A DNA stretch of 64,000 nucleotides from VRUE01 sp963718755 (GTDB lineage: Bacteria; Actinomycetota; Thermoleophilia; Solirubrobacterales; 70-9): NCBI GenBank assembly GCA_963718755.1, contig OY970376.1, positions 1 through 64,000 of the forward strand. Direction: 5' to 3'. A model generated the notes under the pieces. That model was not told the origin of the DNA and ran no database searches. It worked only from the letters and a program-made list of their open reading frames with translations. Shown here piece by piece: positions 25,655-36,243 of this stretch. The stretch's first letter is position 1. Each line of letters begins with the position of its first letter. The translations under genes and the position numbers were made by a program.

Positions 25655-26713
25655 ATGCGCATCGCCTCGCTCGAGGTCGTCCCCTACGCGCTTCCGTTCC
25701 GCGAGCCATACGTGACCGTCGCCGGCAGGCTCGACCGGCGTGAGATGGTCCTGCTGCGGATGCGCTCCGAGGAGGGTCTCGTCGGTCTCGGCGAAGCGGT
25801 TCCGCTGTCCCTGCGCGGTGGCGCGTCGCTGCCTCGGGTCGTCAGGGAGCTGACCGAGCTTGGCGAGCGGGAGACCCTCGACGAGGCGACTCTGCGAGGT
25901 GACGCGCTCTCCCTGTCGGCGCCGGCACGTTGTGCGGCGCTGACGGCGCTGCTCGACCTGCGTGGGAAGAGGGTCGCCGCGGAGGGAACCGCTACGGCCG
26001 GGGTCTCGCCCCCCGTCCGCTGCAACGCCACGCTGGTCGCGGGCGACCCCGCCTCGGTCGTGGGTGCTGCTGAACGCTGGGCGGCGGATGGCTTCTCCAG
26101 CTTCAAGCTGAAGCTCGGCGGCGGTGACGAGGCGGCCCAGGTGCGCGCGGTGCGCGAGGCGCTTGGTCCGCCCGCTCGGATTCGGATCGACGTCAACGGG
26201 GCTTGGGACGTCGAGACGGCAAGGCGGACGCTGGGCGAAATCGAGCCATACGAGGTCGAGCTCGCCGAGCAGCCGGTGGCGAGCTTGGAGGAGTCGATGG
26301 AGGTGGCGAGATCCACCTCGATCCCAATCGCCGGCGATGAGAGCATCGAGAGCCGCGCCGACGCCGAACGGGCCGCGGCGATGGAGGCTTGCCGGATGAC
26401 CGGAGTGAAGCTGTCCAAGGTGGGCGGCCCCGAGGAGGCGATCGAGATCGCCGAGGTCCTCCCCGCCTACCTCTCGAGCGCGCTGGATGGCCCGGTGGGC
26501 ATCGCGGCAGCGGCACAGGTTGCGGCGACCCTGCGCGAGGCAGCGGTTGGAGGCGGTCCGGATCTGGCGCACGGCCTTGCCACGCAACGTCTCTTTTCGT
26601 CGACGATCGCCTCGATCGAGTGCAGGCTCGAAGGAGACATGCTGCAGCCCCCCGACGGCCCCGGCCTCGGGGTTGAGATCGACGAGGCGGCCCTAGACGC
26701 GCACCGGATATGA
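25655..26713 (+). CDS. menC: o-succinylbenzoate synthase (enolase superfamily)
   Basis: Dehydrates SHCHC to o-succinylbenzoate (352 aa). The capping domain is followed by a TIM barrel with KLKLGGG (catalytic Lys, about 151-157), metal ligands in RIDVNGAW, AEQPV and IAGDESI, and the second catalytic lysine in GVKLSKVGG. By sequence alone it could also be a dipeptide epimerase, a close relative. Its place between menA and menD makes OSBS much more likely. Confidence 0.87.
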   Translation: MRIASLEVVPYALPFREPYVTVAGRLDRREMVLLRMRSEEGLVGLGEAVPLSLRGGASLPRVVRELTELGERETLDEATLRGDALSLSAPARCAALTALLDLRGKRVAAEGTATAGVSPPVRCNATLVAGDPASVVGAAERWAADGFSSFKLKLGGGDEAAQVRAVREALGPPARIRIDVNGAWDVETARRTLGEIEPYEVELAEQPVASLEESMEVARSTSIPIAGDESIESRADAERAAAMEACRMTGVKLSKVGGPEEAIEIAEVLPAYLSSALDGPVGIAAAAQVAATLREAAVGGGPDLAHGLATQRLFSSTIASIECRLEGDMLQPPDGPGLGVEIDEAALDAHRI

Positions 26714-26722
26714 CGGACCCCC

Positions 26723-26758
26723 GGCGACTTACCGTCGTATACCGGGGGGTAAGTCGCC
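26723..26758. repeat. 36-bp palindromic repeat P, copy 1
   Basis: Inverted arms GGCGACTTACC and GGTAAGTCGCC surround a 14-nt centre with GTATAC. In one orientation it is identical at most positions to the element at 52284-52319. It sits between menC and menD, directly upstream of the menD -10 hexamer, so it could be an operator, a processing site or a small dispersed repeat. Confidence 0.75.
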
Positions 26759-26760
26759 AA

Positions 26761-26766
26761 TAGGCT
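26761..26766 (+). promoter_or_regulatory. -10-like hexamer for menD
   Basis: TAGGCT, 6 nt before the menD ATG and 2 nt after the palindrome at 26723-26758. Confidence 0.42.
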
Positions 26767-26772
26767 CTGGCC

Positions 26773-28521
26773 ATGGACTCGACCAACGCCAACACCGCGC
26801 TCGCCTCGGCCTTCGCCGAGGAGCTGGCGCGTTGCGGGTTGCGCCACGCCGTCATCTCCCCCGGTTCGCGCTCTACGCCGCTGGCGCTGGCGCTGTGGCG
26901 CCAGGCCGAGATCGAGACGACGGTGATCGTCGACGAGCGCTCGGCGGCCTTCTTCGCCTTGGGAGCAGCGCAGGCCAGCGGTCTCCCAGTCGCCATCCTC
27001 TGCACCTCCGGGACCGCGGCCGCCAACTTCCACCCCGCCGTCTGCGAGGCCGATCATTCCGCTGTGCCGCTGTTGGTCCTGACCGCGGATCGACCGCCCG
27101 AGCTGCGCGGCGTCGGCGCCGGCCAGGCGATCGACCAGTTGAAGCTCTACGGCTCCTCGGTGCGTTGGTTCCGCGAGGTCGGCACCCACGAGGCTGACGA
27201 CGACGGCTTGCTCCACTACCGCTCGACGGCCTGCCGCGCTTTCGCCACCGTCCGTGGCGACTCGCGCCCCGGCCCGGTCCACCTCAACTTCCCCTTGCGC
27301 GAGCCCTTGGCTCCACTGGCCCAGGAGGGTGCGGTGACCGCGACCGACCCGCTGGCGCTGAACGGGCGCGACGGCCGGCCGCTGACCGCGGTGACGCCGG
27401 TCGACATGGAGCCGTCGCAGTTCCTCCTCGACGAGGTCGCTAAGCACATCGCCGAGGCCGACATCGGCGTGATCGTCGTGGGCCGACAGCTCGATCCTGA
27501 GCTGCGCGAGCCGGTGGCCCACCTGGCGCGCGTCGCCGGCTTTCCGATCCTTGCCGAGCCAACCTCGCAGTTGCGCTGCGGCCCCCATGATCGTTCTTAC
27601 GTAGTGACCGCCTACGACCTCCTCCTGCGCAATGAGGCATTCCGCGAGACCGCCTCGCCAGACCTCATCTTGCGCTTCGGCGAGATGCCCACCAGCAAGC
27701 CGCTGCGCTCATGGCTCGCGGAGTCAGGTGCCGATCAGATCGTCGTCGATCCGCTGGGCGACTGGAACGAGCCGACCCGCAGAGCTGCGGCCCTGCTGCG
27801 CACCGATCCGACCGAGCTGGCGTCCGGTTGGGCCGCACGCCTTGGTGAGGACCGCCCCGCGCCGGCGATGTGGCTCGAGGCAGAGCGCGCCGCACGCGAG
27901 GCGATCGAGGCAGAGCTGAGAAGCATGAACGCAATAAGCGAGCCCGCTCTGCAACTGGCCCTCGGAGCCGCCTACCGAGACGACGAGCTGATCTACACCG
28001 CGTCGAGCATGCCGATCCGCGACCAAGAGGCTTTCCTGCCCTCCACCAAGACCGACGCCACCTTCCTCTGCAACCGCGGCACCAACGGGATCGACGGCCT
28101 GATCTCATCCGGGATCGGGGCGGCCTGGGCAACCGGTAAACCGACCACGATCGTCACCGGCGACCTCGGCCTGCTCCACGACCTCGGCGGTCTCGGCGCC
28201 CTGCGTGACGTCTCGACCCCGGTCCGCATCGTCGTCATCGACAACGACGGCGGGGGGATCTTCCATTTCCTGCCGCAAGAGGGAGCACTTGGCGGCGATG
28301 AGTTCGAGGCGCTCCTCGGAACTCCACGCGGGGTTAATGTGTCGAAAGCGGCTGCGCTCTTCGATTTGCCCCATCATCGCCTTGACTCCCTGGGCGAGCT
28401 CACGGAGGCGATGGCGAACGGCACCGGCGTGATCGAGGTCAAGACCGACCGCCAGGCAAATGTCGCCTGCCACCGGCGCTTGAGCAAACGAGTGGAGCAG
28501 ACGAGCCCGAGCCGGGATTAG
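26773..28521 (+). CDS. menD: SEPHCHC synthase
   Basis: ThDP-dependent enzyme that joins isochorismate and 2-oxoglutarate in menaquinone synthesis (582 aa). It shows the MenD N-terminus AVISPGSRSTPLALA, the ThDP-activating Glu in VDERSAAFFALG, TADRPPELRGVGAGQAIDQ, and the ThDP/Mg-binding GDLGLLHDLGGL and NDGGGIFHFLPQ near the C-terminus. Length and order are normal. It follows menC by 59 bp containing palindrome P and a promoter-like hexamer. It converges with the membrane protein gene with 4 bp overlap. Confidence 0.97.
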   Translation: MDSTNANTALASAFAEELARCGLRHAVISPGSRSTPLALALWRQAEIETTVIVDERSAAFFALGAAQASGLPVAILCTSGTAAANFHPAVCEADHSAVPLLVLTADRPPELRGVGAGQAIDQLKLYGSSVRWFREVGTHEADDDGLLHYRSTACRAFATVRGDSRPGPVHLNFPLREPLAPLAQEGAVTATDPLALNGRDGRPLTAVTPVDMEPSQFLLDEVAKHIAEADIGVIVVGRQLDPELREPVAHLARVAGFPILAEPTSQLRCGPHDRSYVVTAYDLLLRNEAFRETASPDLILRFGEMPTSKPLRSWLAESGADQIVVDPLGDWNEPTRRAAALLRTDPTELASGWAARLGEDRPAPAMWLEAERAAREAIEAELRSMNAISEPALQLALGAAYRDDELIYTASSMPIRDQEAFLPSTKTDATFLCNRGTNGIDGLISSGIGAAWATGKPTTIVTGDLGLLHDLGGLGALRDVSTPVRIVVIDNDGGGIFHFLPQEGALGGDEFEALLGTPRGVNVSKAAALFDLPHHRLDSLGELTEAMANGTGVIEVKTDRQANVACHRRLSKRVEQTSPSRD

Positions 28522-29522
28522 GAATTCTTCCAGCGGGCGACCTCCAGGCCCTCGGCCAGCTTCGTGGCGAAGGTCCGGTAGCGCTCGAAGACCGGGGTGA
28601 TCCGCTCCAGCTCGGGGGTCTGAGTCCGGGCGCGGAGTGCATCAAGAATCTCCTCCAGCCCCTGCTGAAAGAACGCTACCCCCTGCGCTATCAGAGCAGC
28701 GGGGACCACCAGAGAGATCAACCAGAGAGGGCTCGCGCCCACCGCGAGAATCAATGCCAACGCACAAAGAGAAGGCGCGATCGTGAAGCGAAAATCGGCC
28801 TCCGCGTGGAGCCGCTCGATCTGAGCACCGGTTGCCTCAGCCTCCTCGATCAGGCGCGTCTGCAAGAGGGAGACTTGCCCGAGGATGTCTCGGGATGGCA
28901 ACAGGTGAGGTATGACGTACTCGACCTGGGCCAACCCTTCGCTTGCGGGCATATTCAGCTGGACGACGGGGGTGCGGGCGTGCATCCCAAATGAGCAAAC
29001 CGCAGAGGCTCGGACCCGCCGCTGGATTGCCCTCACGACCAGCTGAAGTTGTCGGAACGACTCGATGAGCTCTCGATCGGCTATCTCCCAAACCGATGAA
29101 GCCATCGAGGTATCGCTGAGGAACGGCCGCCCTAGCGATACCTCGTGAAAGGGATCGGCCACCTTGAGAATGATCCCTATGTCGAGAGGCTTGTCGCTGG
29201 AGGCGAGATCGTCAAAAAGTTCGTGCTGCTCCTCGTCGAAGCGCAATGGACCGAGATCTCTCGTCATTTGGCGCCAGCCCCATCGAACGGCGGATTGGAT
29301 CAGCGACCCGATTAAGTAGGCAGCAACCGACGCGGTGACCGCCAGGCCCAGCGGCCCGACGATCTCGCCCACTGCGACCAGACGTTCGTAGATCTCGTTG
29401 TCCTGTGGAGACGGCACGGCCGGCTCGAACAGCAGCCACGCACAGAGAAGCCAGAGGTAACCGGAGATCAGCGGCGCACGCACTTCGCGAAGACCTGGGA
29501 CTAGAGAGCTGAACAGCGCCAC
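28518..29522 (-). CDS. hypothetical membrane protein
   Basis: 334 aa, GTG start at 29522. Two hydrophobic helices near the N-terminus (about 20-38 and 55-75) and two near the C-terminus (about 247-262 and 266-285) flank a long soluble middle (about 90-240). That part has an aromatic/acidic segment and a coiled-coil-like stretch (TRLIEEAEATGAQIERLHAE). I do not recognise a family. Codon use is a little less GC-rich than in its neighbours, and it interrupts the men genes, so it may be a later insertion. A TAGAGT hexamer lies 8 nt before the GTG. Confidence 0.65.
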   Translation of the reverse strand: MALFSSLVPGLREVRAPLISGYLWLLCAWLLFEPAVPSPQDNEIYERLVAVGEIVGPLGLAVTASVAAYLIGSLIQSAVRWGWRQMTRDLGPLRFDEEQHELFDDLASSDKPLDIGIILKVADPFHEVSLGRPFLSDTSMASSVWEIADRELIESFRQLQLVVRAIQRRVRASAVCSFGMHARTPVVQLNMPASEGLAQVEYVIPHLLPSRDILGQVSLLQTRLIEEAEATGAQIERLHAEADFRFTIAPSLCALALILAVGASPLWLISLVVPAALIAQGVAFFQQGLEEILDALRARTQTPELERITPVFERYRTFATKLAEGLEVARWKNS

Positions 29523-29530
29523 CTGGGCAG

Positions 29531-29536
29531 ACTCTA
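29531..29536 (-). promoter_or_regulatory. -10-like hexamer for the hypothetical membrane protein
   Basis: TAGAGT, 8 nt before the GTG at 29522. Confidence 0.3.
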
Positions 29537-29571
29537 ATCAATAGTGAGGACAATCAGAATGATCAATGACG

Positions 29572-30972
29572 CTAGTCCGCAATCAGCGGCAAAAGCGCCT
29601 GCAGCTTGACCTCGGTCTCCTCCAGCTCCGCCGCCGGGTCGGAGCCGGCCACTACGCCTACGCCGGCGAAGAGGCGGGCCTCGCGGTCGCGGAGGAGGGC
29701 GCTGCGCAGGGCGACGCAGAACTCGCCGTCCTCGGTGGCGTCCATCCAGCCGACCGGGCCGGCGTACCAGCCACGGTCCATCCGCTCCAGCTCGGGAATC
29801 GTGCTCGCCGCGTCGGGCCAAGGCTCGCCGCCGACCGCCGGCGTCGGGTGCAGCATGCCCGCCAGCTCTACCGCCGAGTGCGATTCGGCGAGCTGGGCGA
29901 TGATCGGGGTCGCCAGGTGCTGGATGTTGGCGACCTTGACCACCTCGGGTTCCGGCGCCGTCTGCACCCAGACCGAGTGCGGGCGCAGCCTGCGGACGAT
30001 GCGCTCGGCGACGATCCGTTGCTCGCGCCGGTTCTTGTCGCTGCGCAGCAGCTGCTCACCGAGGTGGTCGTCGACGGCGGGATCGGAGCTGCGCCGGGTC
30101 GAGCCCGCCAGCGCCACGGTCGAGGCGCCGGCGCCGGAGCGGCGGATCAGCAGCTCGGGGCTGGCGCCGAGGAACGCCGCCTCGGGCGTGCCGTGGCAGA
30201 AGCAGAAGCAGGAGGGGAACTGCTCGCGCAGGGCGCCGAAGATCGCCGCCGGTTCGTGGGCGGCGGAGGCCTCGACCGCGACCTCGCGAGCGAGGACCAC
30301 CTTGCTCATCTCCTCGGCCGCGATCCGCTCTGTCGCGGCCTCCACTGCGGCTTCGAAGTCGCCCGGCGGCAGCACACTGCGGATCTCCGGCCGGCTGGTC
30401 GGCTGCGGGTCGAGCATCGGCAATGGGTCAGGGCGCAGGCCGGCGAGCCGCGCCGCGACCCGATCGGCGGACGCTGCGGCGCTATCGCCCGGGCGCACGA
30501 TCAGGTTGACGGTGAGGAACGTCTGATCCCCGACCCGGCAAATCGATAGCTCCGGCAGGATCATCGAGGCGGGCGCGAACGATGACCACGGTGGGGATCC
30601 GGCTCCGTGGGGGTCGAAGGCGAAGCCCCCGGTCCAGACCGGTCCAGCTCCCGATGGCAACCCGGAGGGCTCGTCGAGCACGGCGCCCTCGTTCATGCGC
30701 AGGCACTCGCGGGCGGTGTCCTCGAAGCGCCCCTCACCTCGCGAGGTCGCCTCGTGGGCGACGCCGAGGGCGGCCAGCGCGAAGCCCCTGTCCGGCTGCT
30801 CCCAGCAGAACCAGTGGTCGGAGGCCAAGCGGGAGGCAAACGCCACCGCGCAGGGATCAAGCCCGTCGACCGCGGTCGTGACGCTGACCAGCGTGCGCCG
30901 CGATCGTTTGACCGCCAGCTCCGCGCCGTCGCGCAGCCGGCTGTGCAGCCCGCTAGTCGCCGCCTCGAGCAA
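29572..30972 (-). CDS. menF: isochorismate synthase
   Basis: Chorismate-binding enzyme that forms isochorismate for menaquinone (466 aa; TTG start at 30972). It shows SKVVLAREVAVEA (about 224-236), LGASPELLIRR, the ALAGSTRRS block, VANIQHLATP, LHPTPAVGGEP (about 372-382) and the C-terminal GVGVVAGSDPAAELEETEVK. The Lys of the water-activating motif is kept. EntC/DhbC homologues look similar, but the nearby men genes favour MenF. The start overlaps the ilvH end by 20 bp, so it is probably expressed with ilvBH. Confidence 0.9.
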   Translation of the reverse strand: MLEAATSGLHSRLRDGAELAVKRSRRTLVSVTTAVDGLDPCAVAFASRLASDHWFCWEQPDRGFALAALGVAHEATSRGEGRFEDTARECLRMNEGAVLDEPSGLPSGAGPVWTGGFAFDPHGAGSPPWSSFAPASMILPELSICRVGDQTFLTVNLIVRPGDSAAASADRVAARLAGLRPDPLPMLDPQPTSRPEIRSVLPPGDFEAAVEAATERIAAEEMSKVVLAREVAVEASAAHEPAAIFGALREQFPSCFCFCHGTPEAAFLGASPELLIRRSGAGASTVALAGSTRRSSDPAVDDHLGEQLLRSDKNRREQRIVAERIVRRLRPHSVWVQTAPEPEVVKVANIQHLATPIIAQLAESHSAVELAGMLHPTPAVGGEPWPDAASTIPELERMDRGWYAGPVGWMDATEDGEFCVALRSALLRDREARLFAGVGVVAGSDPAAELEETEVKLQALLPLIAD

Positions 30973-31497
30973 TCGCTATCTCGCCAGTCCGGACCATCTC
31001 GATCAGGCCGTGCGGTCTGATCATTCGCTCGAAGGCCTCGATCTTGTCGGCCGACCCGGTCACCTCGATCGTCATCGTGCGCCGTGAGACGTCGATGATC
31101 TTGGCCCGGAAGATCTCCGCGAACTGGATGATCTCGGCCCGGCTCTCGACCGCGGCCGAGACTTTGAACATCGCCATCTCGCGGGCGACCGTCTCCTCCG
31201 GCTCCATGTCGCGGATTTTCAGCACGTTGACCAGCTTGTGCAGCTGCTTGGTCACCTGGTCGATCGGGTGGACTGCACCGTCGAGGGTCAGCGTGATGCG
31301 CGAGATGCTGGGGTCGTCGGTCGGCCCGACCGCGAGCGTGTCGATGTTGAAGCCGCGCCGCGAGAAGAGGCCGGCGATCCGCGCCAGGACGCCCGGTTTG
31401 TTCTCGACCAGGATCGAGAGGATGTGTTTGCGCCCGCTCAGTTGTCCCGGGACGTGGAGATCCTCCAGTCGGACCGCTTGCGGGGTCCCCGCCTCCA

Positions 31498-31498
<1 letters not shown>
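30953..31498 (-). CDS. ilvH: acetolactate synthase, small regulatory subunit
   Basis: Regulatory partner of IlvB that confers valine sensitivity (181 aa). An N-terminal ACT domain (ILSILVENKPGVLARIAGLF, then GFNIDTLAVG) is followed by the second ACT-like domain (REMAMFKVSA, then TIEVTGSADKIEAFERMI). Its ATG shares a base with the ilvB stop (TGATG), so the two subunits are made together. The longer open frame upstream is antisense-like noise within ilvB. Confidence 0.95.
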
Positions 31499-33195
<1,697 letters not shown>

Positions 33196-33288
33196 GACAA
33201 ATCCTCGCGCTTCGCTCCCGGCGCAAAGAACCAGATATGCATGCTTGGTCGCTCCGCGCTCATTAGAACGGCGATGGTACCAGCGGGA

Positions 33289-34464
33289 CTATGCCCGGCC
33301 AGCAGGCGATTTGGCGGGATTCCAACGCGTACGGGGATCGATCGAGCCCTCGATCACGTTACCCTTGTGGCGCTCGATCGTGTGGATCATCGACTCGACC
33401 AGCTCCTCGCCGAGCAGGGTCGGCTCGAGGCCGAGGTCGAGGAGCTTGGTGTGGATCGCGTTGTAGTAGTGCTCTTCCTTCTCGACCCGCGGGTTGTCGC
33501 AGTGCTGGATCTCGACCGAGTAGCCGAGGTGCTCGCCGGCCGCTTTGACCAGCTCGGCCAGCTCCAGCACCGAGAACTGCTCGGTGAACTGGTTGAAGAC
33601 GCGGAACTCGCCGCCCTCGGCCGGATTGGTCGCCGCCAGCTCGACGCAGTTGAGCGTGTCGCGGATGTTGAGGAAGCCCCTGGTCTGGCCGCCGCTGCCG
33701 TAGACGGTCAGGGGGTGGCCGATCACCGTCTGCAGGCAGAAGCGGTTTAGCACCGTGCCGAATACCTCGTCGTAGTCGAAGCGGGTGATCAGTCGCTCGT
33801 CGCGCACCGTCTCGTCGGTCTCGATCCCGTAGACGACACCCTGGTTCAGGTCGGTCGCGCGCAGGCCCCAGGTGCGACAGGCGAAGTGGATGTTGGTCGA
33901 GTCGTGGACCTTCGAGCAGTGATAGAGCGAGGCGGGCAGCTTCGGGTAGGGAAGGGTGTCCTTGCGGCCCTTGTGCTCGATCTCGATGTAGCCCTCCTCG
34001 ATATCGATGTTGGGCTGGCCGTACTCGCCCATCGTGCCGAGCTTCACCAGGTGACACTCGGGAACGTGGTCGCGAATCGCGAAGAGCAGGTTGAGATTGC
34101 CGATCACGTTGCCGTACTGGGTCTCGACCGCCTGCTCGCGGGAGGCCATCGAGTAGGGCGCCGAAGCCTGCTGCCCGTAGTGGACGACGACCTCGGGCCG
34201 CACCTCGGCGACGACGCCGTCCAGGAACTTGCCGTCCTCGACCGAACCGACGAAGCTCTGTATCTCGCTGCCGCTGACCTCCCGCCAGGCGGTAATGCGC
34301 TCTTCGAGCGAGCCGATCGGGGTCAGCGAGTCGCTGCCCACACCGTCCACCCAACGACGACGGACGAAGTTGTCGACGACGGCAACCTCGTGTCCGCGGG
34401 CCGAGAAGCGCAGGGCGGTCGGCCAGCCCAGGTAGCCGTCGCCCCCAAGGATTAGGACGCGCAT
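33289..34464 (-). CDS. sqdB: UDP-sulfoquinovose synthase
   Basis: Makes UDP-sulfoquinovose from UDP-glucose and sulfite, the head-group donor for sulfolipid (391 aa). It matches the SQD1/SqdB family along its length: LGGDGYLGWPTAL at the NAD site, VDNFVRRRWVD, HYGQQASAPYSM, HLVKLGTMGEYGQPNIDIEE, the catalytic Tyr/Lys in YHCSKVHDS, TDLNQGVVYG, GGQTRGFLNIRDT and FNQFTEQFSV. The ATG at 34464 begins the Rossmann fold; the open frame continues upstream only as antisense of the neighbouring gene. It is divergent from a membrane glycosyltransferase gene. No SqdX/SqdD homologue is visible nearby. Confidence 0.93.
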   Translation of the reverse strand: MRVLILGGDGYLGWPTALRFSARGHEVAVVDNFVRRRWVDGVGSDSLTPIGSLEERITAWREVSGSEIQSFVGSVEDGKFLDGVVAEVRPEVVVHYGQQASAPYSMASREQAVETQYGNVIGNLNLLFAIRDHVPECHLVKLGTMGEYGQPNIDIEEGYIEIEHKGRKDTLPYPKLPASLYHCSKVHDSTNIHFACRTWGLRATDLNQGVVYGIETDETVRDERLITRFDYDEVFGTVLNRFCLQTVIGHPLTVYGSGGQTRGFLNIRDTLNCVELAATNPAEGGEFRVFNQFTEQFSVLELAELVKAAGEHLGYSVEIQHCDNPRVEKEEHYYNAIHTKLLDLGLEPTLLGEELVESMIHTIERHKGNVIEGSIDPRTRWNPAKSPAGRA

Positions 34465-34496
34465 AGGTCGCGGCAGAGTAGCTGACAGGGGCGACA

Positions 34497-34502
34497 TAGC
34501 AT
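34497..34502 (+). promoter_or_regulatory. -10-like hexamer for the first GT39 gene
   Basis: TAGCAT, 7 nt before the ATG at 34510. Confidence 0.38.
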
Positions 34503-34509
34503 CCGAAGG

Positions 34510-35808
34510 ATGAAGGGACTCGCGGCGCGGAATGGCGGTAGAGCTGGCTTGCTCGCGTTGGTCGCGATCTTGCTGCTGGGCCTGGGGCTGCGTGGCGCCG
34601 AGGCCTGGGACGGGCGCTCGCCGGTCTACGACGCCCAGGGCTACGCCGCGATCGCCGCCAACTTGGAGCGCGGCGAGGGGTTCACCCTTGGTGCCGCCGC
34701 AACCCAGCCGGCGAGCAACTACTCGCCGGGCCTGCCGCTGCTGATCAGCGGCTTCTACGAGCTCAGCGGCGGTATCCACGAACGCTCGGCGCGACTCCTC
34801 CTGGCCCTGATCGGCTCGCTCGCGGTCCTCTTCGCTTACCTGATCGGCCGCCGGCTCTCGGGCCCGGCCGCGGGCCTCGTCGGTGCGGGCGTCGTGGCGA
34901 TCTACCCCGCGCTCGTCGAGTACCAGGGCATGCTGATGAGCGAGCCGCTCGCGGCCACGCTGCTCTCGGGGGCGGTGCTGGCGGTGCTCTGGGCCGCGGA
35001 CGTGAATCGAGCGGGCGGCTGGTGGCTGCTGCCGGGGGCGCTGCTCGGAGCGCTGGCGCTGACCCGCCCGGAGTACCTGGCGATCTCGCTGCTCGTAGCT
35101 GTTGTCGTGTTTGCGCGTAATGGACGGGATGGGTGGCGCGAGTGCCTGCCACAAGCCTTGATCCTGCTTCTCGGACTGGTGCTCGTCGCCGCCCCGTGGA
35201 CGATCCGGAATGCGGTCACCCTCGACCGCTTCGTGCCGATCTCGACCGGGGGCGGCCAGGTGCTGTTCGCCGGTTCCTACATGCCCTCTGGTGGCGATCC
35301 GGAACAGGTCGGCGAGGAGGTCCTGGAACGCCACCCCGGACTTGCGGCGCGACTGCCGGTGGACGCGAGGCTGGAGCAGATCCTCGCGGCGCTGGCCGCG
35401 CAGCGGTATCCGGGGGTGGAAACCGACGCTGCGCTGGCGCGGATGGGGCGCGAACGGCTCGGGAACGCGATCGCGGAGAAACCGCTGGATTACGCCGGCT
35501 TCCTGGCGGCAAAGGTCTGGCGGATCTGGGCCTTCGGGTCGCGGGACGTGATGCGGGCACCGGTCTGGAAGGCGATGCACTGGCTGCTGGTCACGCTCGG
35601 GCTGCTCGGCCTCGGGCTGCTGGCCCGCGAACGGCGCTGGGAGGCCCTGTTGATCGGGATGCTGCTGTTCGCGGCGACGGCGACCGGAGCGCTGCTCGTC
35701 GCCTCTCCGCGGCGGGTGCTGGTGACGGTTCCGGTGGTCGCGGCACTCGCCGGCACCGCGACCACCTGGATCGTCAGAGCTTGTACTGAATCGCGAAAGT
35801 CAACTTGA
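34510..35808 (+). CDS. GT39-type membrane glycosyltransferase
   Basis: Polytopic membrane protein (432 aa, about 8-10 helices) of the GT-C/PMT-like superfamily, which uses lipid-linked sugars outside the membrane. The first large loop has the conserved acidic site YDAQGYAAIAANLERGEGF (about 40-58) and YSPGLPLLISGFYE. RPEYLAISLLVAV and APWTIRNAVTLDRFVPISTG are shared with the second copy at 36244-37596, with which it is clearly paralogous. Acceptor and sugar are unknown. The 3' end overlaps the convergent secreted-protein gene by 35 bp. Confidence 0.8.
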   Translation: MKGLAARNGGRAGLLALVAILLLGLGLRGAEAWDGRSPVYDAQGYAAIAANLERGEGFTLGAAATQPASNYSPGLPLLISGFYELSGGIHERSARLLLALIGSLAVLFAYLIGRRLSGPAAGLVGAGVVAIYPALVEYQGMLMSEPLAATLLSGAVLAVLWAADVNRAGGWWLLPGALLGALALTRPEYLAISLLVAVVVFARNGRDGWRECLPQALILLLGLVLVAAPWTIRNAVTLDRFVPISTGGGQVLFAGSYMPSGGDPEQVGEEVLERHPGLAARLPVDARLEQILAALAAQRYPGVETDAALARMGRERLGNAIAEKPLDYAGFLAAKVWRIWAFGSRDVMRAPVWKAMHWLLVTLGLLGLGLLARERRWEALLIGMLLFAATATGALLVASPRRVLVTVPVVAALAGTATTWIVRACTESRKST

Positions 35809-36157
35809 CGAAGGTCGCGGTGTCGGCGCCTTTGAAAGTGCAGATGTAGCTGACGAAGTCGGGTTCGGTCGCGAACACGGTGGGCCGGCAGTAGAACCCG
35901 CTGACGTCGCCGCGCGGCTTCTCGAGGCCCAGTTCGGCGACCTTCTTCATCACCCGTTTGGCGTGCCCGCAGGTGGCGAACTGAGCCTGTAGAGGGTCGA
36001 CGTTGCTGGAGCTGAGCTTGCCGTGGATCTTGCCGCCGACGACGTCTGACGAGGCGGTGGCGCACTTCGATTCGGCCGGCGCAGCGGAGGCGGCGGGGGC
36101 AATTGCGAGTGCCGCGCAGGCCAGGGCGCAGAGCACGAGCAGGGGTGAGCGGGGCAT
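35774..36157 (-). CDS. small secreted protein of unknown function
   Basis: 127 aa. It has a signal peptide (residues 1 to about 25, cleavage near ASA-AP) and four cysteines in the mature part (32, 63, 90, 106), which could form two disulfides. The rest is a compact domain with no motif I know. A GGAAGGAG Shine-Dalgarno precedes the ATG. It lies between the two GT39 genes, on the opposite strand. Confidence 0.6.
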   Translation of the reverse strand: MPRSPLLVLCALACAALAIAPAASAAPAESKCATASSDVVGGKIHGKLSSSNVDPLQAQFATCGHAKRVMKKVAELGLEKPRGDVSGFYCRPTVFATEPDFVSYICTFKGADTATFVKLTFAIQYKL

Positions 36158-36243
36158 CTGAGGGCTCCTTCCGGGAACGGGTTTGCTCCGCCCTCTTCGA
36201 CGCGCTCGCCCCGCGCCCTTGCGCCGGATAGCCTCAACCGACC

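Noticed and set aside
33196..33270. Short minus-strand ORF (MHIWFFAPGAKREDLS) whose stop overlaps the ilvB start, a possible leader peptide.
   Set aside because: It has almost no Leu, Val or Ile codons and no complementarity to the ilvB Shine-Dalgarno that I can find. The stop/start overlap can arise by chance, so I do not call it a leader without conservation data.
34465..35580. Upstream extension of the sqdB reading frame.
   Set aside because: It is antisense to the first GT39 gene and precedes the Rossmann fold start at 34464; it has no similarity to the SqdB family.
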